From: Firmicutes bacterium AM41-11
GTDB lineage: Bacteria; Bacillota_I; Bacilli_A; Erysipelotrichales; Erysipelotrichaceae
DNA: 64,000 nt
Direction: 5' to 3'
Assembly: GCA_003480165.1 (NCBI GenBank)
Contig: QUIQ01000003.1
Coordinates: forward strand, 1 to 64,000
Under the pieces are notes generated by a model, which was given only the letters and a program-made list of their open reading frames with translations, had not been told where the DNA came from and did no database searches. Positions 30,529-39,889 of the stretch are shown here, piece by piece. Position numbers and translations under genes: made by a program. Every line of letters starts with the position of its first letter. Positions within the stretch are counted from its first letter, which is position 1.

Positions 30529-31812
30529 TTATTGTTTTTCACGTGACAGAAGAACTACCGTCTCCACATGTGGTGTTTGACTAAACATATCAATAGGTTG
30601 AACCTTTTTAATATTGTAACATTGTTGCAATTGTTTAAGATCTTTTCCAAGTGTAGCTGGGTTACATGAAACATAAATGATATTTTGAATCGAAGCTGAA
30701 AGAATGGTATCTTTCATTTCTGTATTCAAACCCGTACGAGGTGGATCCACAATCAAAGTATCCACTGTTTTCTTCTGCACAATTTCTTTTAAAGCTTTTC
30801 CGGCATCCGCACAAAGAAAAGAAACATGTCCCGCATTATTAAGCTTGGCATTTTCATTGGCATTATCTACGGCATCTTGAATTGACTCAATCCCAATAAT
30901 TTCTTTTGCCTGATCTTTGACAAATAAGCTAATGGCTCCAATTCCACTATAGGCTTCCACTAACACATTGGATTTTGGTGTCCATTGTGCTACTAAGTCA
31001 TATAAATGAATCGCTTGCTCAGTATTTAATTGAAAAAAAGAACGTGGTAAAAGACGTAAGGTTTTATCGTCTAAGGTTAATTCAATGTTTTCTAAGCCTG
31101 CTAAATGAATCATTTCTTGACCAAAAATATCTTTTGTATAATCGGTTTTAATGTTTTGCCATAAAGAAACCAAACCCTCAATTTGACTACAAGCTGCGAT
31201 GAAATCAGAAGAAATAGATACATCTTCCGTAATAAAAAGCACTTGTACCTTTTGGTTAAAATCTTTAATCACAAGTTGTTTAAAACCTTCTACTTCGTAT
31301 TGATTCATCAGTACCAATAATTGGCTTCGAACTTCTTCGATTTTCTTTTCATGAATCATACAGCGATCAATCGCTACAAAGTCATGGGAATTGGTAGCAT
31401 ACATGCCACTGCACCAAACGTCTTGTTCCTTTTTCAAAACAAATTTACAAAGATTTCGATAGCCTAAAGGATTAGGATTTTTCATGAGGGGTTCCACTTT
31501 TCCTTGATAATTGGCATATTTGCGTAAAGATTCTTTGACAATCTGCTCTTTCATCTTACATTGCTCTTTATATTGCACATGCATTAAAGCACAACCCCCA
31601 CAGCTTTTCCATTTTGGACACATAGGATATCTTCTACGACTGGATTTTTCAATCAACTTATCCATTTTTCCAAGCATAAAACGTGGTTTTTCTTTTACGA
31701 TATGATATTCAATTACTTCATTGGGAAGAACATAAGGAATAAAAACTGGCTTCTTATTCTTATATGCGATTCCTTCTCCATTAATTCCCCATTTTTTTAT
31801 TTTAGTTTTCAT
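30529..31812 (-). CDS. rlmD: 23S rRNA (uracil-C5)-methyltransferase RlmD/RumA-type
   Basis: SAM-dependent m5U methyltransferase of rRNA or tRNA (RlmD/RlmCD/TrmA superfamily). A TRAM domain (~1-55) precedes a 4Fe-4S site, CPKWKSCGGCALMHV; the methyltransferase domain has VLVEAYSGIGAISL, VDPPRTGLN and the catalytic Cys in IIYVSCNPATLGKDL. I start at 31812 (427 residues), where ATG overlaps the preceding stop as ATGA behind TTGGAG. The gene ends HVETVVLLSREKQ, at the rumA attachment site used by mobile elements, and the accessory island abuts it. Confidence 0.93.
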   Translation of the reverse strand: MKTKIKKWGINGEGIAYKNKKPVFIPYVLPNEVIEYHIVKEKPRFMLGKMDKLIEKSSRRRYPMCPKWKSCGGCALMHVQYKEQCKMKEQIVKESLRKYANYQGKVEPLMKNPNPLGYRNLCKFVLKKEQDVWCSGMYATNSHDFVAIDRCMIHEKKIEEVRSQLLVLMNQYEVEGFKQLVIKDFNQKVQVLFITEDVSISSDFIAACSQIEGLVSLWQNIKTDYTKDIFGQEMIHLAGLENIELTLDDKTLRLLPRSFFQLNTEQAIHLYDLVAQWTPKSNVLVEAYSGIGAISLFVKDQAKEIIGIESIQDAVDNANENAKLNNAGHVSFLCADAGKALKEIVQKKTVDTLIVDPPRTGLNTEMKDTILSASIQNIIYVSCNPATLGKDLKQLQQCYNIKKVQPIDMFSQTPHVETVVLLSREKQ

Positions 31813-32582
31813 ATTTTTCTCCAACAACGAATCACAAATTCAAACGTCACATCCAAAGAAGAACAATTCTTCACAGCTTCTAGACCAGCTTTGGGACTTT
31901 TATACCGATATGGTGTCATTTCCAACAAGTTCCAAAGCTCATCCACCTTTTCCTGTTTTTGAATGTGTTTTTTCTCGACTAAGACAAATCCCTCTTTTGT
32001 ATCTTGTTCTTCCGGATTTTCTAAAACGGTTTGATACAGTTTTTCTTTTAATTCCCAACAATGTCTCGGTCCTGGTCCTACGGTAATCCATACACCTTGG
32101 TCTTTTAAAACCCGATGTACTTCCTGATCAGCTTGTCCGACAAAAATGGATGTAACACCATCGCAACAAGCATCTTCAAATGGTAAATCATAAATCGAAG
32201 CGACTAAATACTGAATATTTTTATTTTGTTTCGCTGCATAAAGGACAGCTTCTTTACTCAGATCTACCCCAAAACATGGATCACAGACGCTTTGAAACAT
32301 CGAAGTGTAATAACCTTGTCCACAACCTAAATCAATCAGGGAATGAATTTCATATTTTTTCAACAAGTCCAAGACTTCTTGTCGCATAAAGGCATAATAA
32401 TCTTTTTCTAAAAAATGTGTACGTGCTTGTACCATGGCTTTATTATCCCCTTGATTCTTCTTTTGTTTCAAAGATAAATTCACATAACCTTGTTTCGCTA
32501 TATCGAAGCTATGATGATTGGGGCATACAAATTGTCTATCGCTTTTTTCAAGTTTTTCCTGACAGATGGGACAACGTAACAT
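31809..32582 (-). CDS. RlmA-like 23S rRNA (guanine-N1)-methyltransferase
   Basis: A 257-residue SAM-dependent methyltransferase. The N-terminal zinc site CPICQEKL...FVCPNHHSFD and the sequence AKQGYVNLSLKQKK are typical of the RlmA/RlmAII family; the SAM motif is LIDLGCGQGYYT. RlmA methylates G745/G748 in helix 35 of 23S rRNA and can affect macrolide or lantibiotic sensitivity. It is coupled to rlmD by a 4-bp overlap. AGGAGG precedes the start. Confidence 0.88.
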   Translation of the reverse strand: MLRCPICQEKLEKSDRQFVCPNHHSFDIAKQGYVNLSLKQKKNQGDNKAMVQARTHFLEKDYYAFMRQEVLDLLKKYEIHSLIDLGCGQGYYTSMFQSVCDPCFGVDLSKEAVLYAAKQNKNIQYLVASIYDLPFEDACCDGVTSIFVGQADQEVHRVLKDQGVWITVGPGPRHCWELKEKLYQTVLENPEEQDTKEGFVLVEKKHIQKQEKVDELWNLLEMTPYRYKSPKAGLEAVKNCSSLDVTFEFVIRCWRKI

Positions 32583-32593
32583 AGACTCCTCCT

Positions 32594-32617
32594 AAAAAAG
32601 GGTGAAAAAATCACCCT
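32594..32617 (-). terminator. Terminator after thiI
   Basis: On the minus strand AGGGTGA and TCACCCT pair over a T5 loop (32599-32617) and TTTTT follows, separating thiI from the rlmA-like gene. Confidence 0.85.
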
Positions 32618-32618
32618 A

Positions 32619-33809
32619 TTAAAATAAATCTTCTTGTTCAACTTCTGGTCGAACAACAATTTCTTCACATTGATCAATACAATCTTGAACCATCGACTGC
32701 CAATCCCAACGTGCTTCATATTTTTCACAACGATCAATACGTGGTTTTGTAGCCGGATTCTTTGGATCAAAAATCGTACAACAATCTTCATATGGCAAGA
32801 TGGAAGTTTCATACGTACCAATCTTACGAGCCAAATCAATAATTTCCACTTTATCCATACAAACAACCGGACGCAATATTGGCATATTTGTCACCGCATT
32901 AATCGTCTGCATACTCTCTAAAGTCTGACTAGCTACTTGTCCAACCGACTCTCCTGTTGCGATAGCTTGCGCATGGCGTTTTTGCGCTAAGCCACTGGCA
33001 ATTCGCATCATCATACGACGCATTAAAGTAATCGCATAACTTTCATCGGCATGTTGATAAATAGCTAATTGAAGGTTCGTAAATGGAACCACATGAACCA
33101 AAATTTCTCCTTGATAACCACTAATCATTGAAGCTAGTTTTAAAACTTTTTCTTGGGCATTTTGACTTGTATAAGGTGGTGCCGCAAAGTGAATCGCTTC
33201 AATATGCACACCACGTTTCATCATCAAATAGCTGGCAACTGGTGAATCAATTCCCCCACTTAATAAAACCATGGCCTTGCCACCAACACCAACTGGATAA
33301 CCTCCAGCACCGGCAATTCGATTGGTCATAATATATGTTGCTTCTTTATGTACTTCAACCACAATCTTCACATCTGGATGATGTACATCTACTTTCCAAT
33401 CGCTATTTTTTAAGATTTCCGTTGCGACTTTTCGATTAATTTGATCACTGATAAATGGGAACATTTTATCCGATCTACGAGCTGCAACTTTAAAGGTATG
33501 GAAAGTTGTTAAATCCACACTATCTTTGGCCGCTTGGATGATCTTATCCATATCGGATTCCACTTTTACCGCAAGGGAAAAAGAAGAAATCCCAAAGACA
33601 CAAGATAAAACATCACTGACTTTATCTGCATTTTCCCCATGTAAATAAATATACATGCGATCGTGTTGTTTCTCATATTCTAAGTTTGGAAAGCCAGATA
33701 AGGCTTTACGAACATTTTGGTATAACTGTTTAATAAATGTATTTCGGTTTTTTCCTTTTAATGATAATTCGCCATAACGAATCAAAATATGATCATAGTG
33801 ATAAGCCAT
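32619..33809 (-). CDS. thiI: tRNA 4-thiouridine synthase ThiI
   Basis: Adenylates U8 of tRNA and inserts sulfur; in many bacteria it also supplies sulfur for thiamine. The 396-residue protein has the ferredoxin-like and THUMP domains (~1-165) and the PP-loop ATPase motif LLSGGIDSPVASY (~180). The C-terminal rhodanese domain found in E. coli is absent, as usual in Bacillota. The upstream cysteine desulfurase gene overlaps it by 17 bp and is its probable sulfur donor. Confidence 0.96.
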   Translation of the reverse strand: MAYHYDHILIRYGELSLKGKNRNTFIKQLYQNVRKALSGFPNLEYEKQHDRMYIYLHGENADKVSDVLSCVFGISSFSLAVKVESDMDKIIQAAKDSVDLTTFHTFKVAARRSDKMFPFISDQINRKVATEILKNSDWKVDVHHPDVKIVVEVHKEATYIMTNRIAGAGGYPVGVGGKAMVLLSGGIDSPVASYLMMKRGVHIEAIHFAAPPYTSQNAQEKVLKLASMISGYQGEILVHVVPFTNLQLAIYQHADESYAITLMRRMMMRIASGLAQKRHAQAIATGESVGQVASQTLESMQTINAVTNMPILRPVVCMDKVEIIDLARKIGTYETSILPYEDCCTIFDPKNPATKPRIDRCEKYEARWDWQSMVQDCIDQCEEIVVRPEVEQEDLF

Positions 33810-34923
33810 AATCTCTTATAATCTCCTTACAGTCTTTAATAAATTCTTTTGCTTCTTCTAAAGTATTGTACTTAGAAAAAGATAAACGAATCATATGCGT
33901 TGCCGCTTTCTTTGATTTTCCCATTGCTAATAATGTAGCTGACTCATTGGCTGAATGCGAAGAACAAGTACTCTTAGCCGATACACAAATTCCTTTTGCA
34001 TCCAAGGCATTTAAAAGAACTTCACTCGTTAACTGGTCAAAGCCAATATTTAAAATAAAAGGCAATGCTGCATCTGGGCTATTGATATGTGCCCCTTCAA
34101 TCTTACTAAGTTCTTGACGAAGATATTGATTGATTTTAGAAACCTTGGCATATACTTCCGATTGTTCTTCTAAAGCCAAACGAATCGTTTTTGCCAAAAC
34201 AATATCGGCTGGGGCATTTTGCGTTCCCCCACGAAGACCTTGTTCTTGTTGGCCACCTTGTACAACTGGCTTTAATTGACACTTCTCTTTTTTCATCAAT
34301 AGACCAGAGCCCTTTAAGCCATGAATCTTATGCGCTGAAATGGTTGCCATATCTAAGCTCTCAAAAGGAATATCCAACTTAGAAAAGCTTTGTACACAAT
34401 CCACATGATAAGCACAAGTCGGATGACTATGTACAACCTTTTCAATTTCACGAATTGGATTGATAGCCCCCATCTCATTATTTACATGCATTGTAGATAC
34501 TAAAATCGTATCTTTACGCATTCTTTTTTGCACCTCTTGGGCTGTAACGATTCCTTCTTCATTGATAGGCATCTTCTCTACTTCAAAGCCAAGTTCACTT
34601 AAAAAATCCGCCGAATGATCCAGGGAAGGATGTTCTACACAGCTTATTAAAATATGTTTTCCACGCGACTGGTTTGCGAGGGCATACCCAACAACAGCCA
34701 TGGTATTAGCTTCACTTGCGCTACCAGTAAAAATAATTTCTTGAGGTTTTACATGAAGATAACCAGCAATTAGCACACGCGACTTCTCCATTAAACTACT
34801 TGCTTTACGCCCTAAAGCATGTAGACTATCTGGATTGGCATAAACATCCGAAAGGACTTGTTTATAAACATCAAGGACCTCTGGTGCTACAGAGGTCGTT
34901 GAAGAATTATCAAAATAAATCAT
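33793..34923 (-). CDS. Cysteine desulfurase (NifS/IscS-like, ThiI partner)
   Basis: PLP enzyme that takes sulfur from cysteine. The 376-residue protein has YFDNSSTTSVAPEVLD at the start, the PLP Lys in ISAHKIHGLKGSG, RGGTQN, and the active-site Cys loop STCSSHSANES. Adjacent thiI indicates the NifZ-type role in 4-thiouridine synthesis, as in Bacillus (context inference). It lies just after ezrA. Confidence 0.93.
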   Translation of the reverse strand: MIYFDNSSTTSVAPEVLDVYKQVLSDVYANPDSLHALGRKASSLMEKSRVLIAGYLHVKPQEIIFTGSASEANTMAVVGYALANQSRGKHILISCVEHPSLDHSADFLSELGFEVEKMPINEEGIVTAQEVQKRMRKDTILVSTMHVNNEMGAINPIREIEKVVHSHPTCAYHVDCVQSFSKLDIPFESLDMATISAHKIHGLKGSGLLMKKEKCQLKPVVQGGQQEQGLRGGTQNAPADIVLAKTIRLALEEQSEVYAKVSKINQYLRQELSKIEGAHINSPDAALPFILNIGFDQLTSEVLLNALDAKGICVSAKSTCSSHSANESATLLAMGKSKKAATHMIRLSFSKYNTLEEAKEFIKDCKEIIRDYGLSL

Positions 34924-34926
34924 TGC

Positions 34927-36687
34927 TTAAGCCTGATTCATCACAGCAGGATCTTTGCGGGCGATTAATTTCTCATAAGTTCCTGGGTGTAAGTTTTCAA
35001 TAGCTTGAATGGCAATTTTTAGAGCACGCGTATATTCCCCATTTTGGAAACATAATTCCGCACGCGTTAAGTCCGTATTCATAGAAGGATAGGTACTTCT
35101 AAAACGGTTACCAAATACGATGGCATTTTCAACCATAACCGCAACCCCAATTAAGTTATTGGCATTGTTGTAAAGTTTATAAACAAAATCAATTGCATCT
35201 TGTAGATCCGAATTCAAAGTTGGAACATCAAGTGGTGAATGTGATAAAACAACTTGAACACGACTAATCATGTCTTCCGCTTGTTTAATATCTTCATCAA
35301 ACTGGCTCGATACACTTGGTAAATTACGTGTAGCTGCATTTAGACGAACTTCATTTAAAATCAATTGAAGTTTAACCAATTGTTTTTTCGCACGTGATTC
35401 ATCACTACTTGCGTTCAACAATTTCGTCTTCATATCATTAACTTGACCTTTAAATTCTTCTATATCGTTGGCAAATTCACGATAATAGTGAATCACATCA
35501 ACACGAGGCATCTTGTCTTCATCTAGTTCTTTTTGAATTAAGGCACAAGCTTCTTTTAAGTTATTCATCTGTTCATCAGCAAGGGCAAAACGATGTGTCC
35601 AGTCTTCCAAACCAAAACGATCACGAATGTTTCCATATAAAGTTTTGATTTCATTCAATTGCACATCAATTTCATCTACCGAAATAACATTTTGAGCCAA
35701 ACCATCATGAATTTCATTATAGGCATCTTTTTCTGCATTCATTTGATCTTGTAGATTCAAAATTGTATCGGTAATATCACTTAATACCATTTGGGCATCG
35801 GCTAAATTACCAATATCAATCAAATGAATCGATGCTTGTAGATTTTCGGATACCGTATTTAATTTCTTATCTGTTTCCAAATAAGCCAAATCTACATTGG
35901 CTTTCGTTAATTCAGCTTCATTTTCGCGAATTTCATTCACCGCAGCTGGGATGATAGCCATCGCACGTTCATATAAATCTGGACAAGAAGCTACTTCACT
36001 AGAAACCACATCGATTTCTTTGGCAATCTTGTCGCCTTCATCTTTGGCTTTATTAAATTCACTGGCATACATCCATTCTTCAAAGCTGGTAAATTCATTT
36101 TCAATTTCTTGAATACGAGAATCAAAATAGGTCGTAGCCTTAAAGTAAGCAGGACGATTGTTTTGGTAAACTGTTTTAACGGAAGCAAAACGTTCTTTTA
36201 AAGCATTCGCAAAATCACGTACTTCGGTTTCTTTTTCAAGAATATTATCTAAAGCTTTCGTTACAATACGAATTCTCTCTCTTGCATCATCTAAACATGT
36301 TTCCAATTCATCCATTGTACGCATCGCTTTTTTGGTACGATGCCCATCAAGGTAATCGTTTGCGCGTTCACATAAAGTATCACAGTCATCCATACCTTTA
36401 ATACAAATCTTGTATTTTGGGGATAACTCATTGACTCTTTCCATAATATCCGCATTCGCTTTTGAGAATGCTTTGGCTTTATTAAATTTATAATCCAATG
36501 AATTATTGCGAACTTCATTCACTTCTTTTTCTAATTCTTCAAAACGACTAGCGGCTTTTCTTCTGCGCATCGAGTTTGAAATCATTGTTAGCAAAACCAA
36601 TATCAGAATTGCGATACATATATAAATAAGAACTGTTAAAGAAGTTTTTTCTTGAATAAAAGTGATAAACTGCATGACGTTTTCCAT
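34927..36687 (-). CDS. ezrA: Septation ring formation regulator EzrA
   Basis: A 586-residue protein: one N-terminal membrane helix (residues ~18-38, VLIYICIAILILVLLTMIS) followed by a cytoplasmic part made of spectrin-like coiled-coil repeats. EzrA links FtsZ to the membrane and prevents extra Z-rings. Length and architecture match the family (about 560-580). GGAGGATTAGGA precedes the start. It is transcribed divergently from rpsD, an arrangement seen in other Bacillota. Confidence 0.93.
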   Translation of the reverse strand: MENVMQFITFIQEKTSLTVLIYICIAILILVLLTMISNSMRRRKAASRFEELEKEVNEVRNNSLDYKFNKAKAFSKANADIMERVNELSPKYKICIKGMDDCDTLCERANDYLDGHRTKKAMRTMDELETCLDDARERIRIVTKALDNILEKETEVRDFANALKERFASVKTVYQNNRPAYFKATTYFDSRIQEIENEFTSFEEWMYASEFNKAKDEGDKIAKEIDVVSSEVASCPDLYERAMAIIPAAVNEIRENEAELTKANVDLAYLETDKKLNTVSENLQASIHLIDIGNLADAQMVLSDITDTILNLQDQMNAEKDAYNEIHDGLAQNVISVDEIDVQLNEIKTLYGNIRDRFGLEDWTHRFALADEQMNNLKEACALIQKELDEDKMPRVDVIHYYREFANDIEEFKGQVNDMKTKLLNASSDESRAKKQLVKLQLILNEVRLNAATRNLPSVSSQFDEDIKQAEDMISRVQVVLSHSPLDVPTLNSDLQDAIDFVYKLYNNANNLIGVAVMVENAIVFGNRFRSTYPSMNTDLTRAELCFQNGEYTRALKIAIQAIENLHPGTYEKLIARKDPAVMNQA

Positions 36688-36716
36688 TCCTAATCCTCCT
36701 ACACAAAGCTATTGCT

Positions 36717-36784
36717 ATTATAGCAAAACTTATCTTTAGTTTCCACGAATATTTCTTGATTTTCACTACTAGCTTTGATATGAT
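36717..36784. promoter_or_regulatory. Divergent promoters for ezrA and rpsD
   Basis: Minus strand: TGCTATAAT (hexamer 36722-36717) for ezrA. Plus strand: TTGATT (36756-36761), 17 bp, TATGAT (36779-36784) for rpsD. The rpsD mRNA would have a leader of about 155 bases, the usual place for an autoregulatory S4-binding structure; I could not confirm a fold. Confidence 0.7.
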
Positions 36785-36948
36785 ACTAAAGCATAAATTG
36801 ATAGCAGCATACAAAGCCAAGAGATATGCGTTATAAGCAATAGCGATGTGAGTAACTAATAGCTGAATAGAAGAAAACATCTTTTATAACACACCTTGTG
36901 GTGATTTGTACTGTTATTGTTTTGCAGAAAAACAATAGGAGGAAACTT

Positions 36949-37557
36949 ATGTCAAGAAACACAGGAAGTACTTGGAAAAAGTCTCGTCGTTTAGATTTCT
37001 CTATCTTGGAAACAGGACAAGAACTTACTCGTCGTAACTATGCGCCAGGTCAACACGGAAATGGACGTCGTCCAAAATTAACAAACTACGGTTTACAATT
37101 ACAAGAAAAACAACGTATTCGTCATACGTACCAATTAAGCGAAAAACAATTTGCTAACACGTATGCTAAAGCAAGTAAAAAACCAGGAGCTGCTGGTGAA
37201 AACTTCTTAATCATGTTGGAAAGTCGTTTGGACAACATTGTTTATCGTATGGGATTAGCTCGTACACGTCGTGGAGCTCGTCAATTAGTTAACCACGGAC
37301 ACATCTTAGTAGATGGTAAGAAAGTCGATATCGCTAGTTTCCAAGTGAAACCAGGACAAGAAATCGAAGTTCGTGAACGTTCAAAGAATTTGAGTTCAAT
37401 CAACGATGCATTAGAAGCATCTGTTGCTACTGTTGATTTTGTTTCATTCGATGCTGACAAGAAAAAAGGTACTTATGTACGTTATCCAGAACGTAGTGAG
37501 TTATTTACTTCTCAGCCTATCAATGAATTGTTGGTTGTTGAATTCTACAATCGTTAA
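36949..37557 (+). CDS. rpsD: 30S ribosomal protein S4
   Basis: Binds 16S rRNA early in 30S assembly and represses its own mRNA in many bacteria. The 202-residue protein starts [19 protein letters not shown] and has [10 protein letters not shown] and the S4 RNA-binding domain with [20 protein letters not shown]. The start at 36949 follows TAGGAGG. It lacks the zinc-binding cysteines of some S4 paralogues. It stands alone with its own promoter and terminator. Confidence 0.97.
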   Translation: MSRNTGSTWKKSRRLDFSILETGQELTRRNYAPGQHGNGRRPKLTNYGLQLQEKQRIRHTYQLSEKQFANTYAKASKKPGAAGENFLIMLESRLDNIVYRMGLARTRRGARQLVNHGHILVDGKKVDIASFQVKPGQEIEVRERSKNLSSINDALEASVATVDFVSFDADKKKGTYVRYPERSELFTSQPINELLVVEFYNR

Positions 37558-37569
37558 TTCTATGCAAAT

Positions 37570-37593
37570 AAAAAGAGGCTTTGGCCTCTTTTT
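37570..37593 (+). terminator. rpsD terminator
   Basis: AAAAGAGGC TTTG GCCTCTTTTT, a compact stem with T tail. Confidence 0.9.
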
Positions 37594-37596
37594 ATT

Positions 37597-37624
37597 AGAT
37601 ATTTGATATTAGATATTAGATATA
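37597..37624. repeat. Four 7-bp tandem repeats (AGATATT)
   Basis: AGATATT, TGATATT, AGATATT, AGATATA lie head to tail directly after the rpsD terminator, in the region upstream of the sseB-like gene. Copy number could vary between strains. Confidence 0.7.
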
Positions 37625-37713
37625 GAATTTGGATTTAATTGAACACAATAAGATATACAGCTCGTCAAAAAGGAGGTAAACGAATTGTATATGTTTTTAG
37701 AAAGGATAGACTA

Positions 37714-38073
37714 ATGGATATTATCAAAGAAAAACTACAAGCATACGGTCAAAACCAAGATGACGATCATTTAGTTGACATGCTACAGACGCTCGTCTCA
37801 AATCGAGTATACATTCCATGTTTTGAAGACGGCGAACCTGATATTTTAGCCGACATGGATGGAAATCGTTTCTACCCTGTTTTTTCATCAACGGAAGAAG
37901 CACTTGATGAATACACAAAGGTTGAATGGGAATCTATAGCTTTTGTCGATTGCTTAGCGTATGTTGTAGATGCAAAAAATGTTCACGCAATCGTTGTAAA
38001 CCCATTTACGGAAAATGTACGTATACCTAAAGCTATTACCGAAGGATTACATGAACAATTTGGAAGGAAGTAA
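37714..38073 (+). CDS. SseB-like N-terminal domain protein
   Basis: A 119-residue acidic protein. IPCFEDGEPDILADMDGNRF, YPVFSSTEEALDEY and AIVVNPFTENVRIPKAITEG follow the SseB N-terminal domain pattern (enhanced-serine-sensitivity family), whose function is unclear. AGAAAGGA lies before ATG 37714; the frame is open from 37639 but without a ribosome site. It is monocistronic, with a terminator at 38132. Confidence 0.75.
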   Translation: MDIIKEKLQAYGQNQDDDHLVDMLQTLVSNRVYIPCFEDGEPDILADMDGNRFYPVFSSTEEALDEYTKVEWESIAFVDCLAYVVDAKNVHAIVVNPFTENVRIPKAITEGLHEQFGRK

Positions 38074-38131
38074 ACGATTGCAAGTAAATCACGGCAAAAT
38101 TAGCATCGTTTCCATTCCTTCACAAATATTT

Positions 38132-38157
38132 AGCTGTTGAAAAACAGCTTTTTTTTA
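38132..38157 (+). terminator. Terminator after the SseB-like gene
   Basis: AGCTGTT GAAA AACAGCT followed by eight or more T residues. Confidence 0.9.
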
Positions 38158-38472
38158 AACTTTCGAAGATAAAAAATCAATTTTTTCTGCTACAAATGCA
38201 TAATTATAAAAGGTTCGGTCGTCTTTTATTACTTTGCGAGATGCCACACGACCTTTAACAGCAATCAAATCATCAATCTGTGCAACATTCGCAATCGTTT
38301 CGGCAAGCCCTCGCCATACTTCAATCAGAATATGATCCATCTCATATTCCCCATCACTATTTGCGAAAGCTCGTTCTGTCTTAATCATGACATTACAAGT
38401 TTTAATTCCATTGGCAGTTTCCTTTAACGAAGGCAACTGCTCAATCTGTCCTACTACACAAAAAACATTCAT
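38155..38472 (-). CDS. Single-stranded DNA-binding-like OB-fold protein
   Basis: A 105-residue protein starting MNVFCVVGQIEQLPSLKET, with HILIEVWRGLAETIANVAQI and DLIAVKGRVASRK, the OB-fold pattern of SSB. It has no acidic C-terminal tail for partner binding and is short, so it is a secondary SSB-like protein, not the main replication SSB. It stands alone between a converging gene and the M16 pair. Confidence 0.75.
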   Translation of the reverse strand: MNVFCVVGQIEQLPSLKETANGIKTCNVMIKTERAFANSDGEYEMDHILIEVWRGLAETIANVAQIDDLIAVKGRVASRKVIKDDRTFYNYAFVAEKIDFLSSKV

Positions 38473-38559
38473 AAACTAATCTCCTATCCGGTATTGGACT
38501 TTAACCATTTTTATCACCTGCCTTTATCTACATCATACGGATTTAAAATATATAAACAA

Positions 38560-38587
38560 ATGAGAGAATCAACCTGATTCTCTCATT
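38560..38587 (-). terminator. Hairpin after ymfH
   Basis: ATGAGAGAATCA and TGATTCTCTCAT pair almost without loop; the T run after it on the minus strand is weak. Confidence 0.55.
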
Positions 38588-38623
38588 TTCATAGCGTTTA
38601 CAATGTCTAAATTACATGTTTTA

Positions 38624-39889
38624 TTACGATTTAGATGCTTTAGGCAAAATCGTAGTAATTGTTTGATTTGTGAAATCGAGTGTTTGAAGAAGTTCTTCAA
38701 TCTCTGATTTCGATACTTCATTAACTAAATTTAAATGCTGCCAATAATCATAACCAATGATCTTCGCTTCTAATAATTCAATCGCCAAATTCTCAAACGC
38801 ATCAAGACCACGAATATTCGATGCAATGGTTCTTGCCTTTAAAGCCTGGTAATTCTCTTGCGTTAGACTTTGTCCCAAATCTTTGACAAGTTCATTCACT
38901 AGCTCTATAAACGCTTCTACTTTCGGTGTTTGAGCATAAAAGAGCAAATACGCATGATCGGTTGTAATATCGCATTCTGCGCCCGCTAGCTGCGTGATAA
39001 TCTTCTGGTCTAACCAAGACTGGTATTTTGGATTTAAAGGGCTCATTAGGGCATCTAAAGCCATCTGAATCGCAAAATCTTTCTTCAGTGCCAATTGAAT
39101 ATCCTTTTCTGCCTCAAACTTGTACGCTACACAAACATAAGGCATAGAAATATCCATTTCTAATTCCGTATGTGGCCGGTTCACCAAAGCGTCTTCCGAT
39201 GGAATAATTCGTTTGACTTCCCCATCAATTCTAGAAGGAACTTCAGCCTGATGAGCTGTAACCCAAGATTCAATTTCATCAATATCTTTTCCCGTAACAA
39301 CAATCAACGTTAAGCGACTAGGATCATAATTATACTTATAGAACTTCTGTAAATCTTCTACAGACATTTCTTGAATATCTTCCCGGTTCCCCAGCACATC
39401 AATTCGTAAAGGATGGTTTTTATATAAAGAACGCCACGTTTCTTTAAACAGTCTTTGTTCGGGCTGTTGGTCATACATATCATACTCACTTAAGATGATT
39501 CCACGCTCTTTCTCTACCGATTCCGCATCAATATCCAATTCTTCCACAAAGTTTAATAAAAGCTCTAAGGAAGCTTGAATATCCGAAGTCGTTTGAAAAT
39601 AATAAGCCGTTTTATTAAAAGAAGTAAAGGCATTTGTACTTGCCGAATTTTTCGCAAATTCTTCCGTTACATCTAAACCATGATAACGAAACATCTGATG
39701 TTCCAAATAATGGGCACACCCTGTGCGGTAGTGCAGCTGTTCTCCTTCATAAGATTGAACGAGATCAAACCCTCCTGCATCCGTTGCCAAAGTACATAAA
39801 GAACGATAATACCCTGGTTTATGAACCAAAATCATATGTAAACCATTGGCCAAGGTTTTCTCTTGGATTGTCATATTATACTGTTTCAT
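38624..39889 (-). CDS. ymfH: M16 family zinc peptidase YmfH
   Basis: A 421-residue pitrilysin-type peptidase. The zinc motif HYLEHQMF (HxxEH) follows the N-terminal strands, and the distal Glu is expected in the ESVEKERGIILSEYDMY region. In Bacillus, YmfF and YmfH form a pair linked to EF-P modification (5-aminopentanol). ATG 39889 follows GAGGAGG inside the end of the partner gene (14-bp overlap), so the two are coupled. Confidence 0.88.
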   Translation of the reverse strand: MKQYNMTIQEKTLANGLHMILVHKPGYYRSLCTLATDAGGFDLVQSYEGEQLHYRTGCAHYLEHQMFRYHGLDVTEEFAKNSASTNAFTSFNKTAYYFQTTSDIQASLELLLNFVEELDIDAESVEKERGIILSEYDMYDQQPEQRLFKETWRSLYKNHPLRIDVLGNREDIQEMSVEDLQKFYKYNYDPSRLTLIVVTGKDIDEIESWVTAHQAEVPSRIDGEVKRIIPSEDALVNRPHTELEMDISMPYVCVAYKFEAEKDIQLALKKDFAIQMALDALMSPLNPKYQSWLDQKIITQLAGAECDITTDHAYLLFYAQTPKVEAFIELVNELVKDLGQSLTQENYQALKARTIASNIRGLDAFENLAIELLEAKIIGYDYWQHLNLVNEVSKSEIEELLQTLDFTNQTITTILPKASKS

